Source: Microbacterium sp. 2FI (lineage in GTDB: Bacteria > Actinomycetota > Actinomycetes > Actinomycetales > Microbacteriaceae). From it: 64,000 nt of DNA. The position numbers and the translations under genes are program-made. Positions 8,767 through 16,371 of this stretch are shown here, piece after piece (positions within the stretch are counted from its first letter, which is position 1; each line of letters begins with the position of its first letter). Below the pieces are notes generated by a model. That model did no database searches. It worked only from the letters and a program-made list of their open reading frames with translations, and was not told the origin of the DNA. The stretch covers positions 1-64,000 of the forward strand of contig NZ_SCMR01000012.1 of NCBI RefSeq assembly GCF_005502885.1, in the 5' to 3' direction.

Positions 8767-8940
8767 ATGGCAGCCATGAAGCCGAGAACCGGAGACGGGC
8801 CGATGGAGGCCGTGAAGGAGGGTCGCCTCATCATCGTGCGGGTTCCGCTCGAGGGTGGCGGACGCCTCGTCGTCTCGGTGAACGACGCTGAGGCCAAGGA
8901 GCTCTACGGCGTTCTGGGTGGCGTCGTCAACCCCGCCTGA
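8767..8940 (+). CDS. DUF3117 family micro-protein (57 aa)
   Basis: ATG 8767, preceded by AAGGAG, opens 57 codons ending at TGA 8938-8940. The product begins MAAMKPRTGDGPMEAVKEGR and has IIVRVPLEGGGRLVVSVN in the middle, the hallmark of DUF3117, a family of about 55-60 residues found throughout Actinobacteria and usually single copy. No function is established. It has no signal peptide or membrane segment and is probably a small beta-rich protein. It is transcribed alone, between a membrane mannosyltransferase and a very strong terminator hairpin. Confidence 0.9.
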   Translation: MAAMKPRTGDGPMEAVKEGRLIIVRVPLEGGGRLVVSVNDAEAKELYGVLGGVVNPA

Positions 8941-8951
8941 TTCCCCCCGTT

Positions 8952-8989
8952 GCGAGAATGGCCGGTCCTTCGGGACCGGCCATTCTCGC
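8952..8989. terminator. bidirectional terminator hairpin, 17-bp perfect stem
   Basis: Arms at 8952-8968 and 8973-8989 are exact reverse complements and close on a TTCG tetraloop. It lies between the ends of the DUF3117 gene (plus) and the O-methyltransferase gene (minus). A U-tract is weak, as is common in high-GC genomes. Confidence 0.85.
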
Positions 8990-9005
8990 GTCGCGGGTGG
9001 CGCGA

Positions 9006-9641
9006 TCAGTCGCTGGCGACGGTGGTCAGCTGAAGCAGGCCCTCGCCGACGATCGACAGCGCGCCGATCACGGCGGGCGAGGCCTGTGTCTCCTGGATGA
9101 GCGAGCGATAGGCGGTGGTGACCGCATCGCGCTTGACGGGGTCGGCCACCGCGCCGCCGGCGAGCACGCGCGGAACCAGCACCGTGCCGCCCGCGCGCAC
9201 GAGGCGGAGGCCGTGCTCGACGTACTCGATGACGCCGTCGGCATCGGCGTCGACCAGGACGATGTCGTACGACGCCTCGTTCATGCGGGGAAGCACTTCC
9301 CCCGCGCGACCGGTGATGAATCGGGCGCGAGCCGCGGGGATCTTCGCGTCGGCGAACGCCTGACGCGCAGCGCCCAGGTGCTCGGGCTCGTTGTCGATGG
9401 TGGTGAGGGTCGCCCGCGGCGAGCCGTGAAGCAGCCACAGGCCGGAGACGCCGGCACCCGTGCCGATCTCGACGATGTTGAGGGCGCCGGATGCCGCGGC
9501 GATGACGGCGCACTGCGCGCCGACCTCGGGGCTGACGGGAGCGGCGCCGAGTTCGAGGGCGTGCGCTCGCGCCCGGATGATGTGATCCGGCTCGATCGTC
9601 GCCTCTGCGGCGAACCGGTGGTTGGCGTCGTGCTCGCCCAT
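9006..9641 (-). CDS. class I SAM-dependent O-methyltransferase (COMT-like)
   Basis: This 211-residue cytosolic methyltransferase has the SAM-binding loop VEIGTGAGVSGLWL (about 57-70), the acidic post-strand-2 residue in TLTTIDNEPEHL, and LVDADADG near position 130, matching bacterial members of the catechol O-methyltransferase-like family (Methyltransf_3). The substrate is unknown. In other actinobacteria a similar gene lies near tatB and mrp, as here. The start follows GGAGGAAA with a TAGGCT promoter box 19-24 nt upstream. Confidence 0.85.
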   Translation of the reverse strand: MGEHDANHRFAAEATIEPDHIIRARAHALELGAAPVSPEVGAQCAVIAAASGALNIVEIGTGAGVSGLWLLHGSPRATLTTIDNEPEHLGAARQAFADAKIPAARARFITGRAGEVLPRMNEASYDIVLVDADADGVIEYVEHGLRLVRAGGTVLVPRVLAGGAVADPVKRDAVTTAYRSLIQETQASPAVIGALSIVGEGLLQLTTVASD

Positions 9642-9659
9642 GGGTTTCCTCCGCGGGCC

Positions 9660-9665
9660 AGCCTA
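9660..9665 (-). promoter_or_regulatory. -10 box of the O-methyltransferase gene
   Basis: On the minus strand TAGGCT lies 18 nt before ATG 9641, leaving a leader of about 12 nt that contains GGAGGAAA. It is divergent from the tatB promoter. Confidence 0.55.
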
Positions 9666-9701
9666 CGCGGAGGATGTGCGCTCTCTGCCCAGGCTCGGCG
9701 G

Positions 9702-9707
9702 TAACCT
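9702..9707 (+). promoter_or_regulatory. leaderless -10 box of tatB
   Basis: TAACCT ends 6 nt before ATG 9714. Confidence 0.7.
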
Positions 9708-9713
9708 GAACTC

Positions 9714-10121
9714 ATGTTCTTGGGTCTGACCATCGAGAAGCTGCTGCTGATCGGCGTGATCGCGGCCTTCGTCATCGGTCCGGAACGGCTTCCGCGCTAC
9801 GCCGAGGCCCTCGCCGGGTTCACCCGCCGGGCGAAGGAGTGGATCACGACCGCCCGCTCGCGCGTGCGCGACGAGATGGGCGAGGACTTCGACGACGTCG
9901 ACTGGCGCACGCTCGACCCGCGCCAGTACGATCCGCGGCGGATCATCCGCGAGGCACTCCTCGACGACGCGCCCGTGCCGACGGTCCGCGCGGCGCAGGC
10001 GGCGACGGCCATCACGGCGGTCGGTGCCCCCGTGCCGCCGCCGACCGCCCCGGTCGCAGCCCCCGTGAAGTCGCCCTTCCGGGCAGGCGTCGTCCCGCCG
10101 TTCGACGCCGAAGCCACCTGA
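9714..10121 (+). CDS. tatB: Sec-independent protein translocase subunit TatB
   Basis: TatB forms the twin-arginine substrate receptor with TatC in the cytoplasmic membrane. The 135-residue protein starts with one membrane helix (about residues 4-21, KLLLIGVIAAFVIGPERLP), has the conserved hinge GPERLP and then an amphipathic helix (YAEALAGFTRRAKEWI), followed by a charged and then Pro/Ala-rich tail. GPERLP with a long tail fits TatB better than TatA. tatA and tatC are not in the window. A sigma factor gene often neighbours tatB in actinobacteria but is not seen here. Confidence 0.85.
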   Translation: MFLGLTIEKLLLIGVIAAFVIGPERLPRYAEALAGFTRRAKEWITTARSRVRDEMGEDFDDVDWRTLDPRQYDPRRIIREALLDDAPVPTVRAAQAATAITAVGAPVPPPTAPVAAPVKSPFRAGVVPPFDAEAT

Positions 10122-10140
10122 CACCGATCAGGCGGCGGAT

Positions 10141-10160
10141 CGGATGGCCATCGGCATCCG
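10141..10160. terminator. weak hairpin between tatB and mrp
   Basis: CGGATG at 10141-10146 pairs with CATCCG at 10155-10160 around an 8-nt loop, between convergent stops. There is no U-tract. Confidence 0.35.
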
Positions 10161-10168
10161 GTCCCGAA

Positions 10169-11323
10169 TCAGCGCGGGCGGAAGGGCAGAGCGCGGCCGG
10201 ACAGCCCGCGTGGCGCGGTGGCCAGCGCCGCAGCGAGATTCTCGATCGCACGTGCGGCAGGGTCGTCGGGCTGTCCGACGACGACGGGGATGCCGGCATC
10301 CCCACCCTCGCGCAGGCCCGGGCTGAGTGGGATCGATGCGAGCAGGGGCACATCGCCTTCCGGGCCGGACAGGGCCGCTGCGACGGCTGCGCCGCCGCCG
10401 GCTCCGAACAGCTCGAGCACGGTGCCGTCGGGCATCGGGAGACCTGCCATGTTCTCGACGACGCCGACGACCCGCTGGCCGGTCTGGCGTGCGACGAGAC
10501 CGCTTCGGACGGCGACATCGGATGCCGCGGCCTGCGGCGTCGTCACCACGATGACGTCGGCGTGGGGGAGCAGCTGACCCACCGAGATCGCGACATCGCC
10601 GGTGCCGGGGGGCATGTCCAGCAGCAGCACGTCGAGGTCGCCGAAGTACACGTCGGTGAGGAACTGCTGCACGGTGCGGTGCAGCATGGGTCCGCGCCAC
10701 GCGACGGCGCCGACCGGCTCGTCGCCGGCCGAGCGACGCAGGAACATGCCGATCGAGATGACCTTCACGCCGTGGGCGACGGGCGGCAGCATGAGGTCGT
10801 CGATGCGGGTGGGCTGCGGCACCGATCCGTCGGGGGCCGCGAGCCCCAGGAGACCCGGGATCGAGAAGCCGTGCACGTCGGCGTCGACGAGGCCGACCGC
10901 GAGGCCCCGCGCGGCCAGCGCGACGGCGAGGTTCGCGGTGACGGTGGACTTGCCGACGCCGCCCTTGCCGCTCGTGACCGCGATCACGCGCGTGAGCGAC
11001 TCGGGGCCGAACTGCATGACCCGCGCGGCCTTGCCGCCGCGGAGCCGCTCGGTGAGTGCGCGGCGCCGATCGGGTGCCATGACCCCCACCTCGAGGGCGA
11101 CCTCGTCGATGCCGGGGACCGAGGCCGCGGCGGCACGGACGTCGGCGGTGATGCGCTCGGCGGCCGGGCACCCCACGATCGTGAGCGAGATCGTCACGTG
11201 GGCGCGTCCACCCTCGACGGCGACATCGTCGAGCATGTCGAGCTCATCGAGCGGGCGGCGAAGCTCCGGATCCATGACCGCGCCGACCGCGCGGCGCACG
11301 GCGTCGGCGGAGGCGCCGGTCAT
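10169..11323 (-). CDS. mrp: Mrp/ApbC-type Fe-S cluster carrier ATPase
   Basis: This 384-residue P-loop protein of the Mrp/NBP35 family probably binds and delivers Fe-S clusters in the cytosol. An N-terminal MIP18/DUF59 domain (about 1-95, with TIVGCPA) precedes the deviant Walker A SGKGGVGKST (about 118-127), the LLDMPPGTGD switch, and VTTPQAAASDV. ATG 11323 overlaps the stop of the upstream DUF1003 gene (ATGA), making a three-gene operon with it and the MgtE-N/CBS protein. A CxxC pair typical of many Mrp proteins is not obvious in the C-terminal part. Confidence 0.88.
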   Translation of the reverse strand: MTGASADAVRRAVGAVMDPELRRPLDELDMLDDVAVEGGRAHVTISLTIVGCPAAERITADVRAAAASVPGIDEVALEVGVMAPDRRRALTERLRGGKAARVMQFGPESLTRVIAVTSGKGGVGKSTVTANLAVALAARGLAVGLVDADVHGFSIPGLLGLAAPDGSVPQPTRIDDLMLPPVAHGVKVISIGMFLRRSAGDEPVGAVAWRGPMLHRTVQQFLTDVYFGDLDVLLLDMPPGTGDVAISVGQLLPHADVIVVTTPQAAASDVAVRSGLVARQTGQRVVGVVENMAGLPMPDGTVLELFGAGGGAAVAAALSGPEGDVPLLASIPLSPGLREGGDAGIPVVVGQPDDPAARAIENLAAALATAPRGLSGRALPFRPR

Positions 11324-11847
11324 CGCGCCGTGTCCTCGGCCCGCTCGTCCCGCTCGTCGAGGCGCTGCAGGAGCGAGCGGAGCTCGGCGCGCAGCACGTC
11401 GCGCGTGACGACTTCCTCCGCGACATCGGTGACCGCCATGCGGAGGGCGACGACTTCGCGGGCGAGGTACTCGGTGTCGGCGAGATTCCGCTCCGCGCGC
11501 TGTCTGTCCTGCTCGATCTGAACGCGGTCGCGGTCGTCCTGCCGGTTCTGCGCGAGCAGGATCAGCGGGGCGGCATACGACGCCTGCAGGGAGAGGATCA
11601 GGGTGAGAAGCGTGAAGTTCGTCGCCGCGGGGTCGAACTGGAGCTCCGGAGGCATGAAGATGTTCCAGCTCAGCCACGCGACGACGAACAGCGTCATGCC
11701 GATGAGGAACCCCGACGTGCCCATTCCACGAGCGAACGCCTCGGAGAAGCGGCCGAAACGGTCGCGCGACGGCTGAGGAGTGCGCTGCAGCATGCCCGAG
11801 CGGCCGCGCGGGGCGTCCAGCGCCACGTGGCGCGTCTGCCGTGCCAT
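11320..11847 (-). CDS. DUF1003 membrane protein
   Basis: This 175-residue protein carries two membrane helices (about 47-66 and 78-99) in the DUF1003 pattern, including the WNIF and NFTLLTLILSLQASYAAPLI strings. It is followed by NRQDDRDR and a charged, predicted coiled coil to the C-terminus. Function is unknown, although such genes commonly follow MgtE-like CBS proteins, suggesting a link with divalent cation handling. It overlaps the upstream stop by 1 nt (TGATG) and the downstream mrp start by 4 nt. Confidence 0.85.
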   Translation of the reverse strand: MARQTRHVALDAPRGRSGMLQRTPQPSRDRFGRFSEAFARGMGTSGFLIGMTLFVVAWLSWNIFMPPELQFDPAATNFTLLTLILSLQASYAAPLILLAQNRQDDRDRVQIEQDRQRAERNLADTEYLAREVVALRMAVTDVAEEVVTRDVLRAELRSLLQRLDERDERAEDTAR

Positions 11848-13139
11848 CAGCGCCTCCGGGGGATCGTGACGGTCGCGGTGACGGCCGCCGGCGGAGCCTC
11901 GACGTGGTCGCCGTGCGAGCGCCAGTCATCGGGCAGGAGGTAGTCCAGCACGTCGTCGATGCTGATCGCGCCGACGAGGCGATGCGCCTGATCGACCACG
12001 GGGACCGAGACGAGGTTGTAGCTGGCCAGAAGCCGGGCTACGTCGGCTGCCGACGCGCCGGCGGGCATCGGGTCGAGGGTGTCGTCGATGATCGCGCCCA
12101 GTCGCTCATGCGGGGGATAGCGCAGCATCCGCTGGAAGTGGACGGTGCCGAGATAGCGACCCGTGGGCGTCTCGTACGGCGGCAGCGTGATGAACACCGC
12201 CGCGGCGAGGGCCGGGTGCAGCTCATGCCGGCGGATGAGAGCGAGCGCTTCGGCCACGGTCGCGTCGGCCGACAGGACGATGGGTTCGCTGGTCATGAGC
12301 CCGCCCGCGGTGTCGGGGCCGTACTGCAGGAGCGCACGCACATCCTCGGCTTCTTCGGGCTCCATGAGGTCGAGCAGCTCCTCGGAGCGCTCCTCGGGGA
12401 GCTGCCCCAGAAGGTCGGCGGCGTCGTCGGGCTCCATCGCATCGAGGATGTCGGCGGCGCGCTCGTCGCCGAGCGCCTCGAGGATGTGCACCTGGTCGTC
12501 TTCGGGCATCTCTTCGAGAGCGTCGGCCAGACGGTCGTCGCTGAGCTCCTCGGCGACCTCGATGAGGCGCTCGTCGGGAAGGTCGAGGAGCGTGTTCGCG
12601 AGGTCGGCGGGCCGCAGATCGGAGTAGGTGGCCACCAACTGCTCGGCGGACTGCGCTTCACCGGGGTTCTGCTGTTCGCGCACCTCGGACCACCCGGCGA
12701 ACGTCGTCGGCCCCTTGGCGAACGGCGAGGCGCTCGTGCGCGGACGCCGGAGGAAGAGCTGTCCGATGTCCCACTCGCCCAGGCGGTTGCGCTCGATCGC
12801 GACGTCTTCGATCACGGCGACGCCGGAGCCGTCGTTCAGGTAGACCTTGCGTCCGAGGAGTTCGGACATCACGCGGACTTCGCCGCCGCGCTGCTGGAAG
12901 CGGCGGACGTTGATGAGGCCGGTCGTGATGACCTGACCGGTCGCGATCGAGGTGACCCGCCCGATCGAGACGAACACGTGTCGGCGCCCGGGGATCTCGA
13001 CGACGAGTCCGACGACGCGTGGCGGATCGTCCTTCCGGTAGATGACGACCACGTCGCGCACCTTGCCGAGGCGATCGCCGGCGGGGTCGAAGACCGAGCA
13101 CCCGGACAGGCGCGCGACGAATACCCTCTGAGTGCTCAC
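11847..13139 (-). CDS. MgtE N-terminal / CBS-domain protein without membrane domain
   Basis: This 430-residue soluble protein has PRC-barrel-like N-terminal domains (about 1-150), a MgtE_N superhelix (about 180-285, with repeated LLDLPDERL, DALEEMPEDD, LLGQLPEERS and DLMEPEEA units) and a pair of CBS domains (about 295-410). In the Mg2+ channel MgtE these modules form the cytosolic gate, but the five-helix channel is absent here. It may therefore be a free Mg2+/nucleotide sensor; this is inference. The GTG start is fixed by TACGCT 7 nt upstream. It heads the operon with DUF1003 and mrp. Confidence 0.85.
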   Translation of the reverse strand: MSTQRVFVARLSGCSVFDPAGDRLGKVRDVVVIYRKDDPPRVVGLVVEIPGRRHVFVSIGRVTSIATGQVITTGLINVRRFQQRGGEVRVMSELLGRKVYLNDGSGVAVIEDVAIERNRLGEWDIGQLFLRRPRTSASPFAKGPTTFAGWSEVREQQNPGEAQSAEQLVATYSDLRPADLANTLLDLPDERLIEVAEELSDDRLADALEEMPEDDQVHILEALGDERAADILDAMEPDDAADLLGQLPEERSEELLDLMEPEEAEDVRALLQYGPDTAGGLMTSEPIVLSADATVAEALALIRRHELHPALAAAVFITLPPYETPTGRYLGTVHFQRMLRYPPHERLGAIIDDTLDPMPAGASAADVARLLASYNLVSVPVVDQAHRLVGAISIDDVLDYLLPDDWRSHGDHVEAPPAAVTATVTIPRRR

Positions 13140-13146
13140 GCGTCCC

Positions 13147-13152
13147 AGCGTA
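13147..13152 (-). promoter_or_regulatory. leaderless -10 box of the MgtE-N/CBS operon
   Basis: On the minus strand TACGCT ends 7 nt before GTG 13139. Confidence 0.65.
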
Positions 13153-13179
13153 GCCCCGGCACCGTGGGAGGATGGGCAG

Positions 13180-13803
13180 ATGAGCATGTTCGGAGGCAGA
13201 CCGCCGCAAGGCGTCGGCGACGTCGGACAGCCCGTCGCGAGCTTCCCCTCGTACGAGGCCGCGCAGAAGGCGGTATCCACCCTCATCACTGCCGAGATCC
13301 CTGCTCGCGACATCGCGATCGTGGGCAAGGACCTCCGCTCGATCGAGCGCGTGACGGGCCGCCTCGGCTACGCCTCGGCCGCTCGCTCGGGCGCCATCAA
13401 CGGACTCCTTCTCGGCCTGCTGTTCTCGGCGATCCTCGTCATCGGCTCGCCGTCGGTGCCGATCCAGGCCTTCGTCGGCGTGCTCTTCGTCGGCATCGCG
13501 ATCGGGATGCTGCTGAGCATCGTGACCTACTCGTTCGTTCGGCGCCGGCGCGATTTCGCGAGCGTCATGCAGGTGCTGGCCGACCGCTACGAGGTCACTG
13601 TCGCCGCGGCGAGCCTGCAGCGCGCGCGCCAGGCGCTCGGTGCACAGGCGATCGCAGAGCAGGTGCGCGTCGAAGCAACGCCCCCACCGACAGTTCCCGC
13701 CGAGCCGCCGCGCTACGGCGAGCGCGTCGACCCGGCGCCGGAGCCTGCGCCCGACGCCGACCAGACTTCCGCACCGCAGCGTCCGACCGACTCCGAGCGC
13801 TGA
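13180..13803 (+). CDS. general stress protein 17M-like membrane protein
   Basis: The 207-residue product has an N-terminal GSP17M-type domain (about 20-75: FPSYEAAQKAVSTLITAEIP, DIAIVGKDL), two membrane helices (about 72-90 and 97-117), a short cytosolic domain (FASVMQVLADRYEV) and a Pro-rich tail. Proteins of this layout are common in actinobacteria and are linked by family name to general stress response in Bacillus; no activity is known. ATG 13180 is chosen because GGGAGGA lies 9 nt upstream. It is divergent from the MgtE-N/CBS operon. Confidence 0.75.
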   Translation: MSMFGGRPPQGVGDVGQPVASFPSYEAAQKAVSTLITAEIPARDIAIVGKDLRSIERVTGRLGYASAARSGAINGLLLGLLFSAILVIGSPSVPIQAFVGVLFVGIAIGMLLSIVTYSFVRRRRDFASVMQVLADRYEVTVAAASLQRARQALGAQAIAEQVRVEATPPPTVPAEPPRYGERVDPAPEPAPDADQTSAPQRPTDSER

Positions 13804-13814
13804 CGATCCGCGCT

Positions 13815-14516
13815 ATGAGCGAGAACGTCCACGGCCCGGAACAAGCGGTGCGTTTCGAGGTCGCGCTGCCCGCAGGGCCTGTGGAGGTATCGGGTGTGCT
13901 GGCCGAGCCCGCGGTCGGAACTTCCGCCTGGGCGGTGATCGGCGTCGCGCACGGAGCCGGCACGCGGTTCGATCACCCCGGTGTGGTGGGCTTCGCACGC
14001 GCCATGGCTGGGCTCGGCGTCGTCTCGCTGCGCTTCAACCTTCCGTACGCCGAGGCGGGGAGACGGATGCCGGGTCCCGCGGCGCACGCGGTCGCGGGAT
14101 GGGCCGCCGCCTTGGCGGCACTGTCGGCGCATGCACCGGGTCTCGGCGTCTGGGCATCGGGGCGCTCGTACGGCGGTCGCATGGCGTCGATGGCGGCGGC
14201 GGAGGGGGCGATCGCGCCGGCGGGGCTCGTCTACCTCGGCTATCCGCTGCATCCGCCGGGAAAGCCCGATCAGCCGCGGGTCGAGCACCTGTCGGCGATC
14301 GCTGCACCCCAGCTCTTCCTGTCGGGCACGAACGACCCGTTCGTCGATCCGCATGAGCAGCTCGAAGCCGCTGTGGCATCCTGCCGCGATGCGGAGCTGC
14401 ACTGGATCGAGGGCGCAGGGCACTCGTTCGATGTGAAGGGGCGCAGGCGCGCCGCCGCCGAGTCCGCCGCCGAACTCGCTGGACCCGTCGTCGAGTGGAT
14501 GCGCCGGCCCCGCTGA
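13815..14516 (+). CDS. alpha/beta hydrolase, dienelactone-hydrolase/TEX30-like
   Basis: This 233-residue cytosolic hydrolase has the motif VAHGAGTRFDHPGV after the first strands, then the nucleophile elbow ASGRSYGGRMAS (Ser in GRSYGG), the Asp region SGTNDPFVD and the late His in EGAGHSFDVKG, so a complete Ser-Asp-His triad is present. The layout matches KANL3/TEX30-type hydrolases of unknown substrate. The ATG lies 11 nt after the preceding stop, with no clear Shine-Dalgarno, so it is probably read from the same transcript. Confidence 0.75.
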   Translation: MSENVHGPEQAVRFEVALPAGPVEVSGVLAEPAVGTSAWAVIGVAHGAGTRFDHPGVVGFARAMAGLGVVSLRFNLPYAEAGRRMPGPAAHAVAGWAAALAALSAHAPGLGVWASGRSYGGRMASMAAAEGAIAPAGLVYLGYPLHPPGKPDQPRVEHLSAIAAPQLFLSGTNDPFVDPHEQLEAAVASCRDAELHWIEGAGHSFDVKGRRRAAAESAAELAGPVVEWMRRPR

Positions 14517-14541
14517 CGAGGGGGCGCGCGGCCCTGACGGT

Positions 14542-16341
14542 CTACCGCCCCGCCGCGTAGCCCTGCATCCCGCGCGGATTCGCCGCAGCCCACAACAGCC
14601 CTGCGGCACGGTCGATCCCGACGGCTGAGAGGCGTCCGAGCGCCCAGTCGCCTGCGCGTGTGACGGCGTGACCCCGCCGTTCGAGGCCGCCGATGACTTC
14701 GTCGCCGAGCCGATCCTCGACGACGGCGCCCGCGGGCACGAACATGCGGGGCCAGAACGAGTCGATCATCGCGGTCGTGTGCAGCGCCGGCGCGTCGATC
14801 GCCTGCTGCGCCGTGTACCCGCCGACGATCATGCGCAGGAGCGCCAGCAGCTGCCATTGGTCCTGCTGGTCGCCGCCGGGCGAGCCGATCGCGAACGAGG
14901 GTGCGCCGTCCTTCAGGACGAGCGTGGGGGTGAGCGTCGTGCGCGGGCGCTTGCCGGGGGTGAGGGATGCCGGGTGCCCCGCGTCGAGCCACGTCATCTG
15001 CAGCCGTGTCCCCAGGCAGAACCCGAGGGCGGGGATCGTCGGAGACGACTGCAGCCACCCGCCGGACGGCGTCGCGGAGATGATGTTGCCCCAGCGATCG
15101 ACGACGTCGAGGTGGCAGGTATCGCCGCGGGTCCGCCCCGACCTCTCGACAGTGGGCTCACCGGTGCCTGCGGCACGGCGCACCGCTCCGACGCGGAGCT
15201 CGGGTCGGTAGGGCGTGCGCCCGGAGATCCGCCCGGGGCGGAACTCGGTCGAAGCGGTGTCGCCGATGAGCGCGCGACGCTCGGCGAGATAGTCCGCCGA
15301 CAGCAGGGTCTCGAGGTCGACGTCGGTGTCGCCGTACCAGGCGTCGCGGTCGGCGAGTGCGAGCTTCTGGGCTTCGAGGATCGTGTGGGCCCCGGCCTCC
15401 TGCGAGGGATCGAGCAGGTCGTCGGCGAGGGGATCCAGCATCCCGAGCGTCTGAAGGAGTGCCGGTCCTTGGGTCCATGCGCCCGCCTTCGCGACGGTGT
15501 GACCGCGGAACTCCCGCGTGATCGGATCCTCGTACCCGGCGTCGAACCGGGCGAAGTCGTCGGGCGTGATCACGCCTGCGTGCAGCCCGCCGTCCGAATG
15601 TCGGTGGGGCGTCGCGAGGAATACCGCAGCCTCGTGAGCCACGATGCCCGTCTTCCACTCGTGCCGGGCCGCGTCGATCCGCGCGGCCCGCCCGACGGGT
15701 CCGTCGTCGCGGATGGCGCACGAGGCGTGCACCAGGCCGTCGAGGACGGCCGCGTACGCCGGATTGCGGACGACGTCGCCGCCCTTCGGAGGCTCGCCGC
15801 CCGGCATCCACAGGTCGGCCGACGTCGTCCAGTCGTCGGCGAACAGCCGCGCGACGCGCGCGATCGTGGCAGCCGCGCTCGGCAGGAGCGGATGCCCGTC
15901 GCGGGCGTAGCCGATCGCGAAGGCGAGCACATCGGCGAGCTCCCACGTGCCGTGGTCGCGCAGCAGCAGCAGCCACGCGTCGACGGCGCCGGGCACGGCC
16001 GCGGCGAGCCCGCCGGCTCCCGGCACGAGGTCGAGCCCCTCGGCGCGGCAGTGATCGATGCTCGCGCGGGCCGGGGCCGGGCCCTGACCCATCAGGACGG
16101 CCGGGCCTGCGGCATCCGCGGGATGGAAGATCGCGACCATGTCGCCGCCCGGGCCGTTCAGGTGCGGCTCGACGACGTGGAGCACGAATCCGGCGGCGAC
16201 CGCAGCGTCGAACGCATTGCCTCCGCGCTCGAGCACCGCCTGCGCGGTCGCCGTCGCGAGCCAGTGCGTCGAGGCGGCCATGCCGAACGTACCCGACAGC
16301 GTCGGGCGCGTCGTGAACGACGGGGGCGGGGTATACGTCAC
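14542..16341 (-). CDS. ggt: gamma-glutamyltransferase family protein
   Basis: This 599-residue member of the Ntn-hydrolase GGT family would cleave gamma-glutamyl amides such as glutathione or related thiols. The sequence has AASTHWLATATAQAVLERGGNAFDA at the start of the large subunit, and RGDTCHLDVVDRWGN around residue 405, where Thr of DTCH aligns with the autoprocessing and catalytic Thr. SIGSPGGDQQ-type residues follow for substrate binding. No signal peptide is evident, unlike secreted GGTs, so it is probably a cytosolic GGT-like amidase. The GTG start is the first after the upstream gene. Confidence 0.8.
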   Translation of the reverse strand: MTYTPPPSFTTRPTLSGTFGMAASTHWLATATAQAVLERGGNAFDAAVAAGFVLHVVEPHLNGPGGDMVAIFHPADAAGPAVLMGQGPAPARASIDHCRAEGLDLVPGAGGLAAAVPGAVDAWLLLLRDHGTWELADVLAFAIGYARDGHPLLPSAAATIARVARLFADDWTTSADLWMPGGEPPKGGDVVRNPAYAAVLDGLVHASCAIRDDGPVGRAARIDAARHEWKTGIVAHEAAVFLATPHRHSDGGLHAGVITPDDFARFDAGYEDPITREFRGHTVAKAGAWTQGPALLQTLGMLDPLADDLLDPSQEAGAHTILEAQKLALADRDAWYGDTDVDLETLLSADYLAERRALIGDTASTEFRPGRISGRTPYRPELRVGAVRRAAGTGEPTVERSGRTRGDTCHLDVVDRWGNIISATPSGGWLQSSPTIPALGFCLGTRLQMTWLDAGHPASLTPGKRPRTTLTPTLVLKDGAPSFAIGSPGGDQQDQWQLLALLRMIVGGYTAQQAIDAPALHTTAMIDSFWPRMFVPAGAVVEDRLGDEVIGGLERRGHAVTRAGDWALGRLSAVGIDRAAGLLWAAANPRGMQGYAAGR

Positions 16342-16371
16342 GTCGGGTGCGCTTCGTCTCGCTTCGCTCGC
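16342..16371. other. short spacer with low-complexity inverted sequence
   Basis: This 30-nt gap between two leftward genes holds the phrase TCGCTTCGCTCGCTCAGCG, which continues into the end of pepP. Similar GCTTCGCTCGCT-like text occurs at 22820-22850. It may be a small dispersed element, but two occurrences are too few to say. Confidence 0.3.
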
